Assembly: GCF_900182905.1 (NCBI RefSeq)
Contig: NZ_FXUF01000001.1
Location: 434,001-498,000, forward strand
Direction of reading: 5' to 3'
Length of the DNA stretch: 64,000 bases
Source of the DNA: Anoxynatronum buryatiense
Lineage (GTDB): Bacteria; Bacillota; Clostridia; Peptostreptococcales; Tindalliaceae
Below are positions 59,825 through 64,000 of the stretch, one piece after another. The notes under the pieces were generated by a model, which saw only the letters and a program-made list of their open reading frames with translations, made no database searches and was not told where the DNA came from. Both the position numbers and the translations under genes were made by a program. The first letter of the stretch is position 1. Every line of letters begins with the position of its first letter.

Positions 59825-60398
59825 CGCCGTGCACCTCCTGCATTGATCGAACCAGTGCCTTCATGTTGCCGGCTACCACCTCTGTTTTTGATGCAAATTT
59901 ATGCTCAAAAGAGTGCTGCATGGTCTTGATAAATTCATCGTCTGCCATCATGCCACTTACCTTTACCACCGCTCCCAGCATCGGAGTGTTGGGGAACGGC
60001 CGTCCAAGTGCTTCCTGTGAGATTCTTTGAGCGTCAATGGTATAGAGTCGTCCATCATAATTTTCCAGACAGCGCCGGATTTCATCTGGTTTTTTTTCAG
60101 TATTGACAATAACGGCTCCTGCTGGCTTCAGACCTTTCATCACATCCACCACACCAATAAGCGTTTCATCAACCACCACCACATAATCCGGTTCATAAAT
60201 ATTGGAATGGATGGTGATTTTATCACTGCTGATGCGTGTATAGGCCGTAATGGGCGCTCCCATGCGTTCTGGTCCATATTCAGGAAACCCCTGCACATAT
60301 TTTCCGGCGTCAAAGGCTGCATCTGCCAGCAGCAGCGCCGCCGTTTTCGCCCCCTGGCCGCCCCGGCCATGCCATCGTACTTCCATCATATTCGACAA
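59814..60398 (-). CDS. porG: 2-oxoacid:ferredoxin oxidoreductase gamma subunit
   Basis: A 194-residue gamma chain beginning EVRWHGRGGQGAKTAALLLADAAF, the diagnostic N-terminus. The start is probably TTG at 60398, which is 6 bp after GGGAGGG. An ATG at 60416 lies before that site, and ATG codons three and four codons later are too far from it. First gene of porGDAB, under the sigma-54 promoter at 60435-60451. Confidence 0.93.
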   Translation of the reverse strand: MSNMMEVRWHGRGGQGAKTAALLLADAAFDAGKYVQGFPEYGPERMGAPITAYTRISSDKITIHSNIYEPDYVVVVDETLIGVVDVMKGLKPAGAVIVNTEKKPDEIRRCLENYDGRLYTIDAQRISQEALGRPFPNTPMLGAVVKVSGMMADDEFIKTMQHSFEHKFASKTEVVAGNMKALVRSMQEVHGDEN

Positions 60399-60434
60399 TT
60401 CAATCCCTCCCTGCATGATTTATCTCTTTAACGT

Positions 60435-60451
60435 AGCAACTATCATGCCAA
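60435..60451 (-). promoter_or_regulatory. Sigma-54 promoter of porGDAB
   Basis: Minus strand TTGGCATGATAGTTGCT: -24 GG and -12 GC ten bases apart, one mismatch in the TGGCACG half. It is 37 bp upstream of the TTG start. Between it and the divergent activator gene lie short inverted repeats (TTCTCAC 60452-60458 / GTGAGAA 60497-60503; GTTTC/GAAAC at 60488-60505) that may be activator sites. Confidence 0.88.
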
Positions 60452-60556
60452 TTCTCACACATTGTTGATTGCTCCACTTTGCAGGGTGTTTCGCAGGTGA
60501 GAAACAGATAGCTCCTTAAAAATGTGATAAACAAGCCTATTGTTTTGTTAGATATG

Positions 60557-60565
60557 TGTTATAAT
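60557..60565 (+). promoter_or_regulatory. Extended -10 promoter of the divergent activator gene
   Basis: TGTTATAAT: TG-N-TATAAT with a perfect -10 and no good -35, 30 bp upstream of the ATG. Confidence 0.55.
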
Positions 60566-60594
60566 CAATCAAAATGTTAGAAAAGGTGGCTGCC

Positions 60595-62013
60595 ATGAAA
60601 AAACCGGACCTTCTGTCTCTCCCATTAACCCTTCACGACCTTACCCAGCACGACTTTTATCGACAGATTCTTGACCGGTGTAACGATGGTGTCAATGTGG
60701 CTGACCTTCAGGGACGCCTGGTGTACGCCAATCCGGTTTCAGCCGCTTACGCAGGTTCAACTCCCAACGAAATGATTGGTGAAGACATTACCCGCTTCTA
60801 CCCCAAGGCTGTTTTGCTTTCGGTGCTGGAAACCCAACGTCCAGTGCTGGACAAGCAAATTCACTTCATCGGTGGGAAAAAATATCTTGTCAGCTCCTTT
60901 CCCATCTATCTAAATGGCCGCTTTTGCGGTGCCTATTCAGTTTTTAAAGATATTCAGGATATCGAAATTCTCAACCGACGCATTAAAGCGCTTGAGATGA
61001 AGCTGTCACTGAGTTCAGTTGAGCATGACCCCATGCAGATCATCGGCAACGAAGGCTCACTGAAAGAAGTGTTACGGGCTTCTCAGCGTACTGTGGGATC
61101 ACTGGGCGGTCCCCGGCATTCCATCATTATTGGTGAATCGGGAACGGGAAAAACCATGCTGGCTCGCATGATCTACCATTATGCCATCCAGGTGGGAGTT
61201 CTGGACCGTCAGGCTCCCTTTGTGGAGATTAACTGTGCTCAGTACACCAATGCAGATATTGCTGCCGTTGAAATTTTTGGCTCTGAGGAAGGTGCCTACA
61301 CCGGCTCCAAACAAAAAAAAGGCCTGTTTGAACAGGCCAGCGGCGGCATTCTCTTTCTTGATGAAGCTCATGCTCTGGAACACTACCAAACCACGCTGCT
61401 GAAAGCTGTTGAATCAGGTAAAATACGACGTATTGGCGGCAACCGGGAAATCGCCGTGGATGTCATTGTCATCGCTGCTTCCACCCATAACCTGAAGGAC
61501 GAACTGTTGCCCGAACTTTATCAGCGCCTGGCCCAGTATGAACTGGTGCTTCCGACGCTGGGGGATCGGAGTACATCAGAAAAGGAAGCACTACTTCACC
61601 ATTTCATCAAAAAATATGAAGATGCCGTGGCGCAATATCACGGCATCCAGTATCAGGTACGGTTGAGTCCAGCAGCCCGGGAGGCTCTTTTAAAGGCCCA
61701 GTATCCCCGCAATATTCGCCAATTGCGGGATGTGGTGAATCATAGCATCGATGCTGCTTCTCCGCTGATTTCAGAAGTTCAGGGAGAAGTGTCCCTGACA
61801 ATTGAAGTGCAGTTGAAGCATCTGCCCTTCGACTGTCAGTCGGAAAGCACTGCCGTCACGTACACTGCCATTGAAGGCCCTGTCAAACAGATGGTCCACC
61901 AGCTTGCCGGCGAAGGCCTTGGGCCCCGAAAAATCGCCCGGGCTCTCCAGCAGGAAGGCTGGCCCATCGAATACTATCAGGTGGCCTATTATTTGAAGCG
62001 CCATTTGTCTTGA
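60595..62013 (+). CDS. PAS-AAA+ sigma-54-type activator with variant GAYTGS loop
   Basis: A 472-residue protein. A PAS domain covers about residues 20-120 (CNDGVNVADLQGRLVYANPVSAAYAG), followed by an AAA+ domain with Walker A GESGTGKT (180-187) and Walker B GGILFLDEAH (250-259). The sigma-54 contact loop, normally GAFTGA, reads GAYTGS (233-238). The C-terminus is not the usual Fis helix-turn-helix but a helical segment EGLGPRKIARALQQEGWPIEYYQVAYYLKRHL that looks like another DNA-binding helix pair. It is divergent from porGDAB and 160 bp from its sigma-54 promoter, so it is the likely activator. ATG at 60595 follows AAAGGTGGCTGCC. Confidence 0.88.
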   Translation: MKKPDLLSLPLTLHDLTQHDFYRQILDRCNDGVNVADLQGRLVYANPVSAAYAGSTPNEMIGEDITRFYPKAVLLSVLETQRPVLDKQIHFIGGKKYLVSSFPIYLNGRFCGAYSVFKDIQDIEILNRRIKALEMKLSLSSVEHDPMQIIGNEGSLKEVLRASQRTVGSLGGPRHSIIIGESGTGKTMLARMIYHYAIQVGVLDRQAPFVEINCAQYTNADIAAVEIFGSEEGAYTGSKQKKGLFEQASGGILFLDEAHALEHYQTTLLKAVESGKIRRIGGNREIAVDVIVIAASTHNLKDELLPELYQRLAQYELVLPTLGDRSTSEKEALLHHFIKKYEDAVAQYHGIQYQVRLSPAAREALLKAQYPRNIRQLRDVVNHSIDAASPLISEVQGEVSLTIEVQLKHLPFDCQSESTAVTYTAIEGPVKQMVHQLAGEGLGPRKIARALQQEGWPIEYYQVAYYLKRHLS

Positions 62014-62020
62014 TCAATCA

Positions 62021-62629
62021 TCATCTGCCCATGAGTGTCAGCAATATTCCCTGCATCAGTCCAATGAGCATCCCCAGAAAACCACCGATCCACTCGATCT
62101 GTTTTAACTCCCGGCTGGCGACCGCCATCACCATGGCTTCCAGCCGCTCCATGGGAAAGGCATTAATCTTCTCTTCCACCATGGCAGCCAGCTTGATTCC
62201 GGCGGTACCTTCTTCCATCATGTACTCCAGCAGTTCATTCAACAAACGATCACTTTCCCGGTTCATCAGATCACTGACAAAGTGATCCACCGGTTTTTTC
62301 ATCACGTCTTTCAAAAAAAAGGGCACCCGCTCCAGCATCATTTCGTTGAGATATAGACGGAGAAATAATTTCAACTCTTCCTTCTGCTCCGGTCGGGCAA
62401 AGGCCTGCAGAATATCTTCCATTGAAAGCAGCTCTGTTTCAATCTGAACTCCCACACTCCTTGCCAGCTCCGCCTTCCGCCGGGGAATGAGCCCCTGAAG
62501 CTTAAAGCCGGGTATGGGTGTTGTCACAGGTGTGTATGGCTTGAAAAGCAGCCGGATGGCCAGTCGGTTTGTCAACCAGCCGACGAGACCGCCCACTATC
62601 ATCATTAAGAGCCAGCCAAATCCCATCAT
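62021..62629 (-). CDS. DUF445-family membrane protein
   Basis: A 202-residue protein with one N-terminal membrane helix (about 4-20), the family motif GWLTNRLAIRLLFKPYTP, a long helical soluble middle, and a C-terminal hydrophobic hairpin (about 178-200). Related proteins (YheB type) have been linked to the spore envelope or membrane but have no defined activity. ATG follows AAGGAGGAGATTCG. It is convergent with the sigma-54 activator gene, only 7 bp away. Confidence 0.85.
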   Translation of the reverse strand: MMGFGWLLMMIVGGLVGWLTNRLAIRLLFKPYTPVTTPIPGFKLQGLIPRRKAELARSVGVQIETELLSMEDILQAFARPEQKEELKLFLRLYLNEMMLERVPFFLKDVMKKPVDHFVSDLMNRESDRLLNELLEYMMEEGTAGIKLAAMVEEKINAFPMERLEAMVMAVASRELKQIEWIGGFLGMLIGLMQGILLTLMGR

Positions 62630-62760
62630 CGAATCTCCTCCTTACCCTTATTATTGTAACACACCTTTCACTGAATTCATTCAATTAGTCCGGTACATTT
62701 GCTTATCTGTGGGTATTAATGTAACAACCAAACTTACTGGACCGAAAGGAGCGAACAACA

Positions 62761-63210
62761 ATGAGAATTCTGGTATGCGTAGACGGTTCAAAGGAAAGCA
62801 TGAAAGCTGTGGTAAAAGCTGTGGAAATTGCCTCCGGTTGCCGCATTGATCACGTGGCTGTGCTTCATGTGTATGAGAAACTGACCATGACAGTCGTTGA
62901 ATATGCGGATGAACAGTATTACGTGCAAGAAATTAAAAAGTTGGAGAAAATGAATGAAGAAATGGTGGCGCATCGCCAAAAAATTGTAGAGCATGCTGCC
63001 ATGCGTTTCCGGGAGAAGGGTATTGAGGCTGAAACCATGTTGAAAGAAGGACATCCTTCTCATACCATCTCTCAAACGGCTGAAGAAGGCAACTATGATC
63101 TGATCATTTTAGGCAGCCGCGGTGGCGGTGGCCTGAAAAAACTATTGCTGGGCAGTGTGAGCAACGCAGTGATTCAGGAAACCAGCTCCAGCGTTCTCGT
63201 CGTTAAATAA
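62761..63210 (+). CDS. UspA-family universal stress protein
   Basis: A 149-residue single-domain UspA. It starts MRILVCVDGSKESMKAV, and the ATP-binding loop is near the C-terminus (LGSRGGGGLKKLLLGSVSNAVI, the G-2x-G-9x-G(S/T) pattern). It is probably an ATP-binding stress protein. ATG follows AAAGGAGCGAACAACA. A hairpin follows at 63215-63236, which is also the left end of the palindromic element. Confidence 0.93.
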   Translation: MRILVCVDGSKESMKAVVKAVEIASGCRIDHVAVLHVYEKLTMTVVEYADEQYYVQEIKKLEKMNEEMVAHRQKIVEHAAMRFREKGIEAETMLKEGHPSHTISQTAEEGNYDLIILGSRGGGGLKKLLLGSVSNAVIQETSSSVLVVK

Positions 63211-63214
63211 TCAA

Positions 63215-63466
63215 AGACCCTCCGTTCGGAGGGTCTCAGACTGTAGACAAAATAAGATGAAGACAAGGGATTTGGTAAGGGACAGCCTTGGAAATCTTGT
63301 CAGTGTTTTTTCGAAAAGGAGAGAAAACCGCCAGCGCCTGCTGTTTGAGCGCAGCGAGTTCAGGTGCTGTTTTCGAGACTTTCGACTAAAAACACACAAG
63401 ATTGGAATCAGCTGGCCAGTCCAAATCCCTTTGTCTTCAGCCTCAGACCCTCCATTCGGAGGGTCT
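63215..63466. mobile_element. Long imperfect-palindrome element between two copies of a terminator hairpin
   Basis: The hairpin AGACCCTCC-N4-GGAGGGTCT occurs at 63215-63236 and again at 63445-63466, with one base different (G/A in the loop). Between them, sequence pairs across the centre. GAAGACAAGGGATTTGG (63259-63275) is complementary to CCAAATCCCTTTGTCTTC (63421-63438) apart from one extra base. Inner pairs are AATCTTGT/ACAAGATT and CAGCGCCTG/CAGGTGCTG. There is no open reading frame of note. The layout resembles a non-coding MITE-type element inserted in a terminator with duplicated flanks, or a structured RNA. Confidence 0.6.
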
Positions 63467-63472
63467 TTTCAT

Positions 63473-64000
63473 TTAGAGGGTTTCTTCGGTGATGAGATCC
63501 TGAATAAAGGCTCCCGGCGGTACCATGGGAAAGACCTTATCGTCTTTGTCGATGGGTACGTGTACCACCACGGGTCCTTCCTGAGCCAGGGCTTCTTTCA
63601 GAACTGCTTCCACATCTTCCACCTTATTCAACCGATAACCTTTGGCTCCAAAGGCTTCCGCCAGTTTGACAAAATCGGTGTGCCTTTCAATGGTGGTTCC
63701 GGCATATCGTTTATCAAAGAAAAGATCCTGCCACTGGCGCACCATCCCCAGTACCCCGTTATCCAGAATAATGATCAGGATGGGCAGCCGGTAATGCGCA
63801 GCGGTCGCCAGTTCGTTGCAATTCATAAGGAAACTGCCGTCACCGGCAATGTTTATCACTTTTTTATCCTTTCGCCCAATGGCTGCTCCCATACAGGCTC
63901 CCAGACCAAATCCCATGGTACCCAACCCACCAGAGGTAAGGAAGGTGCGGGGTTCACTGTGGGTATAATACTGGGCGGCCCACATCTGGCTTTGCCCCAC
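63473..64000 (-). CDS. ilvB: Acetolactate synthase large-subunit-type enzyme, C-terminal part
   Basis: The last 175 codons of a TPP enzyme; the N-terminal part is beyond the window edge. The TPP motif is IAGDGSFLMNCNELATA, followed by LDNGVLGMVRQWQDLFFDKRYAGT, which is typical of the biosynthetic acetohydroxyacid synthase large subunit. The end VFPMVPPGAFIQDLI matches that family too. It joins two pyruvate, or pyruvate plus 2-oxobutyrate, in branched-chain amino acid synthesis. It ends 7 bp before the right copy of the 63445-63466 hairpin, which can terminate it. Other TPP enzymes (for example sulfoacetaldehyde or glyoxylate types) are less likely. Confidence 0.88.
   Translation of the reverse strand: MGQSQMWAAQYYTHSEPRTFLTSGGLGTMGFGLGACMGAAIGRKDKKVINIAGDGSFLMNCNELATAAHYRLPILIIILDNGVLGMVRQWQDLFFDKRYAGTTIERHTDFVKLAEAFGAKGYRLNKVEDVEAVLKEALAQEGPVVVHVPIDKDDKVFPMVPPGAFIQDLITEETL

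Noticed and set aside
1-64000. CRISPR arrays, prophage genes, transposases, restriction-modification or toxin-antitoxin loci.
   Set aside because: None was found on reading both strands; no regularly spaced repeats and no recognisable transposase or integrase frames.

Overview
The window reads as chromosome of an anaerobic, low-to-mid GC Firmicute of the Clostridia. Supporting signs are strong AGGAGG-type ribosome binding sites, T-box leaders on pheST and thrS, a selenocysteine formate dehydrogenase, a four-subunit 2-oxoacid:ferredoxin oxidoreductase, diaminopropionate ammonia-lyase, glutamate dehydrogenase, and several Na+-linked transporters (NhaC-type antiporter, sodium:solute symporter). 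An amino-acid or organic-acid fermenter, possibly halo- or alkaliphilic, fits best. The genus is inference only.

Layout. 1-5 kb: a small Cys-rich gene behind a sigma-54 promoter, an NtrB/NtrC-like kinase-regulator pair, and gdhA with a repeat-rich leader. 5-13.8 kb: a phosphotransferase-fold protein, tRNA-Thr(CGT), tdk, a LiaF-like membrane protein facing a 59-residue membrane protein, a GNAT, an SDR, a NagZ lipoprotein, a nitrilase-Nudix fusion and dpaL. 13.8-30.4 kb: a housekeeping block (tyrS-zapA; pheST with T-box; SpoU methyltransferase-ktrA-ktrB; infC-rpmI-rplT with leader and an AUU start; thrS with T-box; trkA-trkH; a SurA-like lipoprotein). 30.7-37.5 kb: a flavodoxin, the Sec-containing FdhA with a fused HydB-HydG-like electron-transfer subunit, a cobalamin methionine-synthase activation-like protein, and NhaC. 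37.7-47.5 kb: a plus-strand block with a DUF401 permease and a sigma-54 regulated cluster (KASIII-like enzyme, CoA-transferase, PAS-sigma-54 activator, two-gene transporter, flavoprotein, MaoC hydratase, FabG/PhaB-like reductase). 47.8-57.3 kb: glk, two diguanylate cyclases, a GH18 protein, rnhA, an M20 amidohydrolase and a peptidoglycan-binding protein. 57.4-64 kb: the porGDAB operon behind a sigma-54 promoter with a divergent unusual activator, DUF445, UspA, a long imperfect-palindrome element, and the C-terminal end of an acetolactate-synthase-type enzyme.

The strongest theme is sigma-54 control. Four near-consensus -24/-12 promoters (205-221 minus, 39071-39086 plus, 43296-43310 plus, 60435-60451 minus) each lie next to one of three sigma-54 activator genes. 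Together they would switch on a small Cys-rich protein, a putative carboxylate/3-hydroxyacid catabolic cluster, and 2-oxoacid oxidation. The 39-47.5 kb cluster is the best candidate for an undescribed system: transport, CoA activation, (R)-specific hydration, ketoreduction and a thiolase-fold enzyme under one PAS-sensing activator.
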